64,000 nucleotides of DNA from an uncultured Halocynthiibacter sp. Lineage in GTDB: Bacteria; Pseudomonadota; Alphaproteobacteria; Rhodobacterales; Rhodobacteraceae. The notes below the pieces were generated by a model. It made no database searches, was not told the origin of the DNA, and worked only from the letters and a program-made list of their open reading frames with translations. The translations under genes were made by a program, and so were the position numbers. Below are positions 1 to 9,370 of this stretch, one piece after another; the stretch's first letter is position 1; the number at the start of each line of letters is the position of its first letter. The DNA is taken from positions 1,481,216-1,545,215 of the forward strand of contig CANNCD010000001.1 in the NCBI GenBank assembly GCA_947503035.1. Direction: 5' to 3'.

Positions 1-1450
1 GCGTCAAGGCAGTAAGGGATGATAAGGTCACCGCAAAGGCCAGCACAAAGCCAAATTCGCTAAAGACTCCGCCCGCCTGACCAGGCAGGAAGGAAATCGG
101 GATAAACACGGCCGCAAGGGTCGCGGTGGTGGAAATCACGGCAAAGAACACCTCGTTCGTGCCGGCAACCGCCGCCGCATAGGGCCCCATGCCATCGCGC
201 CGTTTACGCACGATGTTTTCGATGACAACAATCGCGTCATCCACCACCATGCCGGTGGCAAGCACTAGTGCCAGAAGGCTGATGGTGTTGATCGAGAACC
301 CCGTGATCCAGATCGCAGCGATGGTCCCAACCAACGCAATGGGGATCGTCGCCGCAGGGATCAAGGTCGCCCGCAGGGACCGCAAGAACAGGAAGATCAC
401 CGAAATCACGATCAAGGTCGCAAGGCCGATGGATTTCAGTACCTCGTTGATCGAGCTTTCGATAAAGACCCCATCATCCGAGGCCACGATCAATTGCATG
501 CCGTCAGGGATGATCTTCTGCAACTCTTCGATCTCGGCGCGGACGGCCTTGGAAATCGACAGGGTGTTGCCCACGGATTGGCGGGTGATCTCGATGCCAA
601 TCGCGGATTCCCCGTTTACGCGCGCCGAGGCGCTTCGGTCCTGCGGGACGTATTGCACATGGGCGACATCGGACACGCGCGTGGTGTCGTTGATCAAGAC
701 GTTGCCGACGATTTCCGTTGTCACGGTCGGGTTGGCAGAGCGCAACGAAATGCTCTGATTGGTGTTTTCCAAATCCCCAAGCGGCGTGTCATCCCGAAGT
801 GTCGCAATCGCATCAGAAAGGTCATCCATGGTCAATCCGCGGCTCAGAAGCGAGGGCATCGCCACGTTTACGCGGAACTCATAGGCCTGATTGCCGCGCA
901 CGGTAACCTCGGCGATACCGTCGATGACGGACAGCCGATCATAGATCGCGCCCTCGGCAAAGGCGGTCATTTCCGCAAGGCTCTTGGTCCCCAAAAGAGC
1001 CAACCGGATGATCGGATCGGCGTTTGAATCGCTCTTGGTGACGGTGGGGTCGTCCACATCATCGGGCAAACGACGGGACACTTGAGACACGATTTCGCGG
1101 GCCTCGTTGGCGGCGATATCGACGTCGGTGCCCTCGGTCAGATCAATGGTTATTCGGCTGCTGCCGGTGGATGAGCTCGAGGAAATGAACGCCAACCCTT
1201 CGAGGCTGCTGAGGGCGTCTTCGAGGGGTTGGGTGATTTCTTGGTCAACGGTTTGGGGTACCGCACCGGTATAGGACGTGCGCACCGACAGAACGGGGCG
1301 ATCCACGTCGGGCATTTCACGCACATCGACGGAATTCAACGCCGCCAGCCCCGCAATCAGAACCAAGACGTTGATCACAAGACCAAAAATCGGACGGGCA
1401 ACAAATATGGACGCAAAGCCGGACTTACGTTGGATCAAGGGCGCTCTCAT
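1..1450 (-). CDS. RND-family multidrug efflux permease, N-terminal part (runs off window)
   Basis: Inner-membrane proton-driven pump of the AcrB/MexB (HAE1) type. About 483 N-terminal residues are visible; the rest lies before base 1. The protein opens with a cytoplasmic start and a first membrane helix rich in Val/Leu/Ile (about residues 17-37), followed by a periplasmic porter region. Transmembrane helices follow with the typical run containing GMVVDDAIVVIENI, whose acidic pair takes part in proton relay in this family. Its ATG overlaps the TGA of the adaptor gene before it (ATGA at 1447-1450), so the two are translationally coupled. No outer-membrane TolC-like gene is in view. The substrate cannot be told. 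Confidence 0.93.
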   Translation of the reverse strand, partial: MRAPLIQRKSGFASIFVARPIFGLVINVLVLIAGLAALNSVDVREMPDVDRPVLSVRTSYTGAVPQTVDQEITQPLEDALSSLEGLAFISSSSSTGSSRITIDLTEGTDVDIAANEAREIVSQVSRRLPDDVDDPTVTKSDSNADPIIRLALLGTKSLAEMTAFAEGAIYDRLSVIDGIAEVTVRGNQAYEFRVNVAMPSLLSRGLTMDDLSDAIATLRDDTPLGDLENTNQSISLRSANPTVTTEIVGNVLINDTTRVSDVAHVQYVPQDRSASARVNGESAIGIEITRQSVGNTLSISKAVRAEIEELQKIIPDGMQLIVASDDGVFIESSINEVLKSIGLATLIVISVIFLFLRSLRATLIPAATIPIALVGTIAAIWITGFSINTISLLALVLATGMVVDDAIVVIENIVRKRRDGMGPYAAAVAGTNEVFFAVISTTATLAAVFIPISFLPGQAGGVFSEFGFVLAFAVTLSSLTALT

Positions 1451-2754
1451 TGTGCTATTCCTTCGGCTGCGGCACGTGGGCCGCGATTTGGACGTTCACC
1501 GCCTTCGGCGCCTGGGCCGGATCGCGCACCGGAGGGCCGTTCACCATCGCCTCGCTGGCCGCCTTGTCGCGCAGGCCGTGCCTCAGGTGTTTCGGCAACC
1601 TCGGCGACGACGTCGTCATCAATTGGCACCGCACGAACCGTTGCGCCCCGACGAAGCTTTTGGGTCCCTTCGACCACCACTTGGACGCCTGCGTCCAGAT
1701 CGCCTTCGATCCAGGCTTGGTTTTGGTCGCGGTGGATAATCGTAACCGGAACCGACACTGCGGACGTGCCGTCGACACGCCAGATACTTGATCCGGATTT
1801 GTCCCAAACGATGGCCGTGGACGGCACAACAAGCCCCTCGTCGCCTTGGCTTGTTAGGGTCACGGCAAAGCTCATGCCCGACCACAAAAGCCCATCTTCG
1901 TTGGCGATTTCCGCGCGGACGGTGACGCTTCGGGTCACGCTGTCAACGCGGCTGTCAAAGGCGGTGATTTTGCCGTCAAACACCCGCCCCACAAAGGACG
2001 GCGTGCTGGCCGTGACCACGGTTTCACCCCCCAAAATCGCAATCGCGCGTTCGGGCAATTCGAATTCAATCAACAAGGACGATGTGTTGTCGATGCTTAC
2101 GATTTGGGTTCCGTTTGACACGGTATCCCCAACGGACACATCGCTTAGCCCCAGTTTCCCCGAGATCGGCGCGCGAATGGTGCGATCTTCTACGGCGGAT
2201 TTCGCAAGCTCGGCACGTGCGCGGGCAAGCGATAAATCTGTCCGCGCCTCAGAGAGGGCCACGGTCGTGATTGTCGAACTGCCGCCGGACTGAAGGCGTT
2301 CATAACGGTTCAACGTATCCACGGCCTGTTCCAACTCGGCGGTCGCGATGGTCAGATCGATCTCTTGTTCTTGGCTGTCCAGACGCACCAAAACATCGCC
2401 CGCCGTGACCTCGGTATTTGACCCAAGGTTGGTTTCGACAACGCGTCCGGCAACGTCGCTGGTGACCTCTGCGCTTTGAATGGCAACCGCGCTTCCGATG
2501 GCATTCAGAATGTCCTCAAAGGGTTCGATCTGCACAACGCTTGTGGCAACGGTGGTTTCGCGCGACCCGCCGCGCCCGCCTTGGGGGCGGCCCCCGCCAG
2601 CAGCACCGCCTGCGCCGGCATTTGCCTGCGTGCCGTCGGTGACCTCGTCATCCGACGACAAATACGCTTGGATCTGCTCGGGCACACCAAAGGTATAGAC
2701 ATACGTCCCTCCAACGATGGCAATAGCGACAATGAGGCTCAGGAAACTACGCAT
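1447..2754 (-). CDS. RND efflux periplasmic adaptor subunit (HlyD/AcrA family)
   Basis: Membrane-fusion protein of 435 residues that should link the downstream RND pump to an outer-membrane channel. It has one N-terminal membrane anchor (residues 4-24), a Gly-rich linker (about 45-65), a lipoyl/barrel-sandwich half motif (VTSDVAGRVVE), a short coiled-coil hairpin and the second lipoyl half (RAPISGKLG). The last 45 residues are a low-complexity tail rich in Arg, Gly, Pro and Glu, longer than usual for the family. The ATG at 2754 has AGGA about 8 bases upstream. It is first in a two-gene operon with the pump. Confidence 0.93.
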   Translation of the reverse strand: MRSFLSLIVAIAIVGGTYVYTFGVPEQIQAYLSSDDEVTDGTQANAGAGGAAGGGRPQGGRGGSRETTVATSVVQIEPFEDILNAIGSAVAIQSAEVTSDVAGRVVETNLGSNTEVTAGDVLVRLDSQEQEIDLTIATAELEQAVDTLNRYERLQSGGSSTITTVALSEARTDLSLARARAELAKSAVEDRTIRAPISGKLGLSDVSVGDTVSNGTQIVSIDNTSSLLIEFELPERAIAILGGETVVTASTPSFVGRVFDGKITAFDSRVDSVTRSVTVRAEIANEDGLLWSGMSFAVTLTSQGDEGLVVPSTAIVWDKSGSSIWRVDGTSAVSVPVTIIHRDQNQAWIEGDLDAGVQVVVEGTQKLRRGATVRAVPIDDDVVAEVAETPEARPARQGGQRGDGERPSGARSGPGAEGGERPNRGPRAAAEGIAQ

Positions 2755-3020
2755 AATTGGGTCCTAAAATGAGGCAATAAATGGACGGCACACGCCCGTG
2801 TTACAAATACATACGAAGCAAAAAGGGATTTCCGTCGCATAAAATGAAATTCTTTTTCAAAAACCTGTATTTCATTTACGCCCGATGAAAATTCGCCCGT
2901 TTTCGTCTTAGAAATATAAGGGTTTGACGGCGGTCCAACCGATGAAGCTTTGAAAAAGCCTACATCTGTATTATCTATTATTTAAGGCATTGATTGCAAA
3001 AATCGAACAAAGGACACAGA

Positions 3021-3614
3021 ATGGCCCGTATTTCCCCGCTCGACGTTGACGACCTCCCAGAAGAGCTTCACGCCTCGGCGCAAAATTATCAGAAGACCAT
3101 GGGCGGTGTGCCAGCGTCGTTCCGCACGATGGCGCGCAAACCTGCATTTGCCCAAGCCTATGGCGCCCTGCAAAAGGCGATTGCGTCCACTCTGACCATT
3201 CCCACAGAACTGCGCAGCATGATGTTCCTAATCCAAAGCCAGAACAATGGCTGTATGTATTGTCAGGCGCATTCGGTCGGCGCGCTTGTGAAAAACCCTG
3301 ATGTCGCCCCAGAAAAGATCGACGCCCTTTGGGAATTCGAAACCCACGCGATTTTCAACGATGCCGAACGCGCGGCCCTTGCCTTGGCGCTGGCTGCATC
3401 ATCCACCCCGAACGCCGCGACGGACGAACATTTCGACGCGCTCAAGGAGCATTTCTCTGAGGATCAGATCGTGGAAATCGTGGCGTCCTTGTCCATTGGC
3501 GCGTTCCTGAACACATGGAACGACACCGTCGCCACCCAGCTTGAAGATGCCTCGGCCGCGACCGCCGAGGCGACATTGGGCGCGCGCGGCTGGTCCATCG
3601 GCAAACACACCTAG
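3021..3614 (+). CDS. Carboxymuconolactone decarboxylase/AhpD-like protein
   Basis: A 198-residue, probably cytosolic helical protein of the CMD/AhpD superfamily, related to proteins often named peroxidase-related enzyme. The redox signature C78-M-Y-C81 followed by H84 is present, as in AhpD-type peroxidase reductases, so a thiol-dependent hydroperoxide role is likely. The substrate and partner are unknown. I chose the ATG at 3021 because AAAGGA lies 6 bases upstream; an in-frame TTG at 2994 has no such site. Its 3' end overlaps the 3' end of the convergent dehydrogenase gene by 4 bases. Confidence 0.85.
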   Translation: MARISPLDVDDLPEELHASAQNYQKTMGGVPASFRTMARKPAFAQAYGALQKAIASTLTIPTELRSMMFLIQSQNNGCMYCQAHSVGALVKNPDVAPEKIDALWEFETHAIFNDAERAALALALAASSTPNAATDEHFDALKEHFSEDQIVEIVASLSIGAFLNTWNDTVATQLEDASAATAEATLGARGWSIGKHT

Positions 3615-4507
3615 GCGAAATCCGGCAGCGCTGCGGTCACGCCTGTTTGATCTTCATAGGCCTTGATGACCGCGGTGCAGCCTTCGTTTCCGAACCCCAA
3701 TTCGGACGCCAATTCATAGGCCCGATGCACCGCATCCGCCATGAACGACGGCAGCCCCGCCTCGGCCATCCATTCCGCATAATACCGCACGTCCTTGGCC
3801 GCGTTATCAAGCGACATATGCGGTGTGAAATCCCGTTCCAGCGTCAGTTGCCCGTACAAATCCATCATCCCCGACTTGCCCCCCGCCGCCGAGATGATGT
3901 TGATCACCTTGGTCATATCCAAGCCCTCTTTCGCAGCCAGCGCAAAGCCCTCGCAGAAGGTCGCGACATTGGCAAAGGCGATGTAGTTGTGGATGAGCTT
4001 AAGGCGGATCGCGTGTCCCGCCGGCCCCACGTGGAATAGGTTTTCGGCATAGGTATCGAACAATGGGCGCAACTGTTCGAGCTGGGCCTCCTCGCCACCA
4101 AACAGGATGTTTACCTCGCCGCGTTCGGCGTGAATGGGCGTGCGGGTCATGGGGGCCTCGACATAGGCGACACCGGCCTCGCCGCAGGCGTCGCGCATAA
4201 GGTCGACATGGGACGGAGACACCGTGGTGTGGTCGACCAAAACCGCGCCCTCGGTCATTACGGCAAGGATACCATCGTCGCCCAAGGTGATCTCTTGCAC
4301 CACCTCGGCGGTGGTCACGCAGATCTCGACGACATCAACCATTTTTGCCATCTCGGCGGGCGACGCCACGGCCTGCGCGCCACGTGAAACCGCAAATGCT
4401 ACGCGGTCCGGATCAATGTCATAAACCCAAAGATCAAACCCATGGGCCACGATGTTTTTGGCAAGCCCCTGCCCCATACCGCCCAACCCGATCAATCCAA
4501 CACGCAT
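3611..4507 (-). CDS. NAD(P)-dependent beta-hydroxyacid dehydrogenase (3-hydroxyisobutyrate dehydrogenase family)
   Basis: A 298-residue soluble oxidoreductase of the HIBADH/GarR/GlxR family. The N-terminal Rossmann motif GLIGLGGMG is at residues 4-12. The conserved Lys of the family falls in KLIHNYIAF, and the all-alpha C-terminal domain contains the GGKSGMM stretch. The substrate (3-hydroxyisobutyrate, tartronate semialdehyde or another short beta-hydroxyacid) cannot be decided from sequence. Start is the ATG at 4507, preceded by GAGGA 7 bases away. The leader carries a tandem 22-base duplication that repeats this ribosome-binding site. Confidence 0.88.
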   Translation of the reverse strand: MRVGLIGLGGMGQGLAKNIVAHGFDLWVYDIDPDRVAFAVSRGAQAVASPAEMAKMVDVVEICVTTAEVVQEITLGDDGILAVMTEGAVLVDHTTVSPSHVDLMRDACGEAGVAYVEAPMTRTPIHAERGEVNILFGGEEAQLEQLRPLFDTYAENLFHVGPAGHAIRLKLIHNYIAFANVATFCEGFALAAKEGLDMTKVINIISAAGGKSGMMDLYGQLTLERDFTPHMSLDNAAKDVRYYAEWMAEAGLPSFMADAVHRAYELASELGFGNEGCTAVIKAYEDQTGVTAALPDFA

Positions 4508-4508
4508 A

Positions 4509-4552
4509 TTAAAATCCTCATTTTGGCAACTTAAAATCCTCATTTTGGCAAC
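4509..4552. repeat. Perfect tandem duplication of a 22-bp unit in the leader of the dehydrogenase gene
   Basis: Bases 4509-4530 and 4531-4552 are identical and directly adjacent. Read on the minus strand, each unit carries a GAGGA Shine-Dalgarno sequence and an ATG, so the duplication gives the gene at 4507 a second upstream ribosome-binding site. The outer ATG stays in frame with the gene and would add 12 residues. Confidence 0.95.
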
Positions 4553-4647
4553 AGCCCATCAATGACGCCAAGGGTAGTACAATCCGCCATTGGCGCACAG
4601 GCGAAAATCGCCCATATTCGCGCAACTATTTGTTCAAGGGTGTGATC

Positions 4648-7332
4648 ATGGAACCGCTACTTATTTTGCTTGGGTTTGTTTTTGGGGCCATGTGGGTCAT
4701 CGGTGTGCCCTATCTGTTAATTTCGCATATGAACCTGAAATCTAAGGTGCGTGATCTCGAGGACATCATTTCGCGGATTGGTGCACGCACCCCAAGTCCA
4801 AAGGCCGAGTACGAGCCCATTTCAGAAGAAGACGTGTCGAAACTGGCCCCGGCGCCCAAACCCGTCGAAAGCGGCCCCTGGAGCGCAGCCAAGGCCCCAG
4901 ACAAAACACCCGCCCTCGCGACCGAGACGGTCGACGAACCAGACCTGACGCCAGTACAGGATGCGTTTGTAATGCGTCTCGAAAACGTCGCCCGCCTTAC
5001 CACATGGCTTCGGGAAAACTGGGCCCTTGCGGTGGCGGCGGTGTCGCTTGCGCTTGGGGCGATATTCATGGTGCAATACGGCGCGGAAAACGGATTACTC
5101 AGCCCATTCTGGCGGGTGATAGGCACCCTCACAATTGGCGCGGCACTGATCGCAGGGGGCGAATATATCCGCCGCCGTCACGGCGATGACATCGCGGAAA
5201 CCGCGACACGGTATCTGCCTTCGACCTTTGCAGGCGCAGGGATTTTCGCCCTATTCGCGGGCGTTCTGGCCGCACGTGTTTTGTATGATTTGATCTCCGC
5301 GCCGACGACATTGATCGGCCTTGTCGGGGTCAGCGTGATCGCCATTGTCCTTGGTTGGTTCTATGGGCCCGTTTTGGCCGCGATCGGGATCATCGGCGCG
5401 ACCACCGCCCCGTTTTTGGTTGGTGGTGCGTCCGAAAGCGCATGGATTTTCTACTATTACTTCGCCGCCCTCACCATTGCTGGCCTGACCGTTGATACGG
5501 TGAAACGATGGGCTTGGACGACGGCGCTTACGCTTATCGCGACGGTTGGTGCGGCCACGCTTCTTTATGAGGGTTTGGGGCAGGCCGAACACTTCATGGC
5601 GTTTTTCCTGATTGCCTTTGTCGGGTCAATTGCGATCCCCGTTCGGGCGGTTTGGCCGTGCCACGATGGTATGCGCACCCTTGATGTGATTATGGGAAGC
5701 CGTACCTCCTATGAATTCCCAACCCGTGTCGCGGCGGCAATGGCCATCGCCATAAGCATCGCCGGTTTCGTCGTGACCTATGCCGCATCGACACCTTGGA
5801 TCGGAATTGGTGCCTTGTTCATCGTGCTGATGCTATGCTTGATCTGGATGCGCTTTGCCCCCGCGCTTGAGGATCTTGCCGCGGCGCCCGCTACCGCGTT
5901 TGTGGCGGCCGTGGCGTTATTCCCCCAGACGGGGTACTTTAGTCAGCTGCTGTTCGAGGGCGGGACACTCATCGGGTCTGCCCTTCCGGTGGTGGTTGGG
6001 GCCTCAGTCGCGTCTGTCGTTGCCTATCGCCGGATGATGCTGGCCACGGGTGAAACACGCGTCTTGGTCTGTACCTTGGCCGCGGCTGGGTTTGCGCCCT
6101 TGATCGTGTTCCTTGTTGAATTTATGTGGGTCCCCGATTTGATGTCCGAATGGGCGATGATCGTGATCGGCGTCGCCGCCGTCATGACAGTTCTGGCGAC
6201 GAAAACCGCGACTGCCCCCGCATCTGACACGCGCCAAATGCAGGTCGCAATCTTTGCGGCCTCGGCAATTGTGATGATCGTGTTGTCGTCCTTTATCCTG
6301 CTGACGAAATCTCCGCTCACCCTCGCGCTTGGCGGCGTGTTGATCCTATCTGCGCTGTTGGATCGCCGCTTTGACCTGCGGATTTTGACCTATGTTGCAC
6401 AGCTTGGGGTGGCGGTCATTGGCTTCCGCTTGATCGTCGATCCCGGCTATTTCTGGGCCACAGAAATCACCAGCCTAATGCAGGCGACCATCGCCTATGT
6501 CGGGGCGATGGGATGCACGGCCGTGGCGTGGGTCTTGTTCGGCCAACGCGACCGCACGGCCACACGTGCGACCCTAGAAAGCGGGCTTTGGACCTTTGGC
6601 GCGGTGTTCGTCTGTGTTCTACTGCACCGCGCCCTTGGCCCCGATTTCAACAACCACGCGGCCGTGGGTCTTGTGGCCTGTGTCTGGGCGGTTTCGATGA
6701 TGGCCCAGCTCTATCGTTTGTCGGTTTCAACGGGCATCGTGCGGATGTTCCGGATCGTTCTCGCATCGATCTTCGGCCTGATCACGTTGGGGATTTTGGT
6801 GGCCATGGCCACCACGGCGAACCCCTTGTTCGTGCCCCATCAAATCGTGCGCGGGCCGATGGTTTTCGATAGCCTCGCGGTCGCATACCTTCCGCTTGCA
6901 GCCATTTTGGCATTTGGGGCGTGGCGCATTCCAGCGCTTCACCCAAACCTTCGCCTTGGGTTTATCTGCGGGGCAGCCACATTGGCCGTGACCTATGTCG
7001 GCCTTGAAATTCGTCGTTTCTGGCAGGGTGACCGGTTGTCGGTGCCGACCGTGGGCGACGGGGAACTCTATACCTATACCGTGGCGATGTTGCTGGCGGC
7101 GGTGGCTGTACTGTTCATCGCGTTCTTCCGTCGGTCTGATCTGTTGCGCAAGGTCGCGATGGGCGCGGTTGCGGTGACCATCGCCAAGGTGTTCTTGGTC
7201 GATATGTCGGGCCTGACGGGGTTGATCCGCGTGGCATCGTTTATGGGATTGGGGCTGGGATTGGCCGGTTTGGCGTGGCTCAATCGCAAGATGACCGCGC
7301 AGTGGGATCAAGCGCCCGACCCAGACGCATAA
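4648..7332 (+). CDS. DUF2339-family polytopic membrane protein
   Basis: A large inner-membrane protein of 894 residues. It has an N-terminal helix, a short coiled-coil-like stretch (KVRDLEDIISRI), a Pro/Ala/Glu linker to about residue 105, and then some two dozen hydrophobic segments to the C-terminus. This layout is that of DUF2339 proteins, whose function is not established. The ATG at 4648 follows AAGGG by 7 bases; the in-frame TTG at 4630 is less likely. It is a single gene, divergent from the dehydrogenase and convergent with the ABC exporter. Confidence 0.88.
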   Translation: MEPLLILLGFVFGAMWVIGVPYLLISHMNLKSKVRDLEDIISRIGARTPSPKAEYEPISEEDVSKLAPAPKPVESGPWSAAKAPDKTPALATETVDEPDLTPVQDAFVMRLENVARLTTWLRENWALAVAAVSLALGAIFMVQYGAENGLLSPFWRVIGTLTIGAALIAGGEYIRRRHGDDIAETATRYLPSTFAGAGIFALFAGVLAARVLYDLISAPTTLIGLVGVSVIAIVLGWFYGPVLAAIGIIGATTAPFLVGGASESAWIFYYYFAALTIAGLTVDTVKRWAWTTALTLIATVGAATLLYEGLGQAEHFMAFFLIAFVGSIAIPVRAVWPCHDGMRTLDVIMGSRTSYEFPTRVAAAMAIAISIAGFVVTYAASTPWIGIGALFIVLMLCLIWMRFAPALEDLAAAPATAFVAAVALFPQTGYFSQLLFEGGTLIGSALPVVVGASVASVVAYRRMMLATGETRVLVCTLAAAGFAPLIVFLVEFMWVPDLMSEWAMIVIGVAAVMTVLATKTATAPASDTRQMQVAIFAASAIVMIVLSSFILLTKSPLTLALGGVLILSALLDRRFDLRILTYVAQLGVAVIGFRLIVDPGYFWATEITSLMQATIAYVGAMGCTAVAWVLFGQRDRTATRATLESGLWTFGAVFVCVLLHRALGPDFNNHAAVGLVACVWAVSMMAQLYRLSVSTGIVRMFRIVLASIFGLITLGILVAMATTANPLFVPHQIVRGPMVFDSLAVAYLPLAAILAFGAWRIPALHPNLRLGFICGAATLAVTYVGLEIRRFWQGDRLSVPTVGDGELYTYTVAMLLAAVAVLFIAFFRRSDLLRKVAMGAVAVTIAKVFLVDMSGLTGLIRVASFMGLGLGLAGLAWLNRKMTAQWDQAPDPDA

Positions 7333-7343
7333 TCCACGGCTGG

Positions 7344-7363
7344 TGGGGGCATTGCCGCCCCCA
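7344..7363. terminator. Hairpin between convergent genes
   Basis: A 7-bp perfect stem (TGGGGGC/GCCCCCA) with a 6-base loop lies between the convergent DUF2339 and ABC exporter genes. There is no clear T-run, so termination by this hairpin is inferred from its position. Confidence 0.5.
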
Positions 7364-7371
7364 ACCACGTC

Positions 7372-9204
7372 TTAGTCCAGATTGATGAACCCGCCGGACT
7401 GGTGTTTCCACAGATCGGCATAGAGGCCACCCTCGGCGATCAGGTCATCATGTGATCCCTGTTCGACAATACGCCCCTGATCCATCACCAGAATACGGTC
7501 CATCTGCGCCAGCGTCGACAACCGGTGCGCAATCGCCAGAACGGTTTTGCCCTCCATCATTCCGTACAGAGTCTTTTGGATTTGGGCCTCGACCTCGCTG
7601 TCCAGCGCGCTGGTCGCTTCGTCCAAAATCAGGATAGGCGCATCCTTCAGGATCACCCGCGCAAGCGCCACGCGTTGACGTTGCCCACCGGACAATTTCA
7701 CGCCCCGCTCACCGACCTGCGCGTCATAGCCGGTGTTGCCAAAGCTGTCCTCGAGATCGAGGATAAAATCATGCGCCTCGGCCTGTTTGGCGGCGGCGAT
7801 GATCTCGGCCTCGGTCGCATCGGGACGGCCATACAACAGGTTGTCCTTGATCGAGCGATGCAAGAGCGAATTGTCCTGTTGCACCATGCCGATGTGGCGC
7901 CGCAGGCTGGCCTGTGTGACGCTCGCTACGTCGACACCATCGATCATCACCTGACCGCCCTCGGGATCATAAAGCCGGAGCAACGCCTTGACCAAAGTCG
8001 ACTTGCCCGCGCCAGAACGGCCAACCAAACCGACCTTTTCGCCGGCAGGGATCGACAGGGAAATGTTGCTTAGACCGCCGCTGTCACGACCATAATGGTG
8101 GGATACGGATTTCACTTCAATCGCGCCTTTGCATTCGTCCAAGGCCCCCGCATCATCGCGGTCCTTCATGTGGATCGGTTGGGCAACGGTTTCCATCCCC
8201 TCGGAAATCACCCCAAGGTCACGGAAGAACCCAGAGAGCGCGCCCATGATCCAACCCGACATCCCATTGATCCGAAGCGCAAGCGCACCAGCCGCGGCAA
8301 CGACACCCACCGTCGCGCTGCCGCCGGACCACATGGCCATGGCCCAGCCGACAACAGCAACGATCAGAATGCCATTCAGCGTCACGAGACCGATCTCAAT
8401 CGTCGTATAAATCCGGTTTTCCTTGGCATAGGTGGTGCGGTGCACCTCGAGAATGTCCTTGGCGTAATCGGTTTCACGATCCGTATGCGAGAAGAGCTTG
8501 ACCGACTGAATGTTGGAATAGCTGTCCACAATGAACCCAAGCGTCTTGCTTCGAGCGGCGGAACTGGCGCGCGAAGCAGGGCGAATGCGCTTGAGCGACC
8601 AGCGCAGCAAACAGACGTACAAGATGAACCACGCCATCAGCGGGATCAACAAACGCGGATCCGCATTCATCAACAGAATTCCCGCACCGATGACATAGGC
8701 AATGCTGAATGCGATCGCATCCATCATGATAAAGAACAGGTTCCCCGTCGCCGCTGGCATCTGGGTGACGCGGTTGGCGATACGGCCTGCAAAGTCGCTC
8801 TCGAACCAGCCAACAGGTTGATTAAGAACATGTTTGTGGGACCGCCAGCGGCCAAGGGCGGCGATATTCGGTTGGATTGCGTTCTTGATAATCGCTACAT
8901 CCAAGATCTGAACCAAGGGTCGCAGAACCAACACAAAGATCAAGACAAAGACCAATTCCGCGCCGTGATCCGCCCAGAAAATGGCGGGCGTCGTATCCCC
9001 CATCAGATCCACAATCCGACCAAGATAATAGATCAAACCGACCTCGGCCCCCGCCGCCGCAAACGAAATGATCAGGTTCAAAATGATCAATTTGCGGAAC
9101 GGCTTGGCAAAGCGCATCAGAAATGGCCAGATTTTCGACGGTGGCGTTTCGCCCTCATGTTCATCGACATAAGGATCAACAAGGCCTTCAAGGTACTTAT
9201 ACAT
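7372..9204 (-). CDS. ABC exporter, fused permease and ATPase (MsbA/multidrug type)
   Basis: A half-transporter of about 610 residues. The membrane domain (about residues 30-330, six helices) is followed by a nucleotide-binding domain with Walker A GRSGAGKST, signature LSGGQRQRVAL, Walker B ILILDEATSALD and the switch histidine in AIAHRLS. It probably exports a lipid, drug or peptide as a homodimer, or as a heterodimer with a partner elsewhere. I chose the ATG at 9204; a TTG at 9213 is also possible and neither has a strong Shine-Dalgarno site. It stands alone, with 160 bases to the sit operon. Confidence 0.92.
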   Translation of the reverse strand: MYKYLEGLVDPYVDEHEGETPPSKIWPFLMRFAKPFRKLIILNLIISFAAAGAEVGLIYYLGRIVDLMGDTTPAIFWADHGAELVFVLIFVLVLRPLVQILDVAIIKNAIQPNIAALGRWRSHKHVLNQPVGWFESDFAGRIANRVTQMPAATGNLFFIMMDAIAFSIAYVIGAGILLMNADPRLLIPLMAWFILYVCLLRWSLKRIRPASRASSAARSKTLGFIVDSYSNIQSVKLFSHTDRETDYAKDILEVHRTTYAKENRIYTTIEIGLVTLNGILIVAVVGWAMAMWSGGSATVGVVAAAGALALRINGMSGWIMGALSGFFRDLGVISEGMETVAQPIHMKDRDDAGALDECKGAIEVKSVSHHYGRDSGGLSNISLSIPAGEKVGLVGRSGAGKSTLVKALLRLYDPEGGQVMIDGVDVASVTQASLRRHIGMVQQDNSLLHRSIKDNLLYGRPDATEAEIIAAAKQAEAHDFILDLEDSFGNTGYDAQVGERGVKLSGGQRQRVALARVILKDAPILILDEATSALDSEVEAQIQKTLYGMMEGKTVLAIAHRLSTLAQMDRILVMDQGRIVEQGSHDDLIAEGGLYADLWKHQSGGFINLD

Positions 9205-9370
9205 AGCAGACAACTTTTTCGACGGCGAATTGCGGCCCGAAAGGGGGCCGTGCGGTCACTGAAATTTTTGATATGTTAGTATGGTGCCGCAAACCAAGAG
9301 GAATGGCCAGAGGGGTTTTTACGATTTCTTACAAATTATCGATAACGCCCTGATCGCGCGAGATAAAAAA

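Noticed and set aside
189..2293. Several plus-strand open frames (189-758, 494-1027, 1229-2293)
   Set aside because: They lie fully opposite the RND pump and adaptor genes, have no recognisable domain and mirror the GC-rich codon pattern of the real genes.
2844..2875. Inverted repeat ATGAAAT/ATTTCAT before the efflux operon
   Set aside because: Arms are only 7 AT-rich bases with an 18-base spacer; such repeats are expected by chance in this AT-rich gap.
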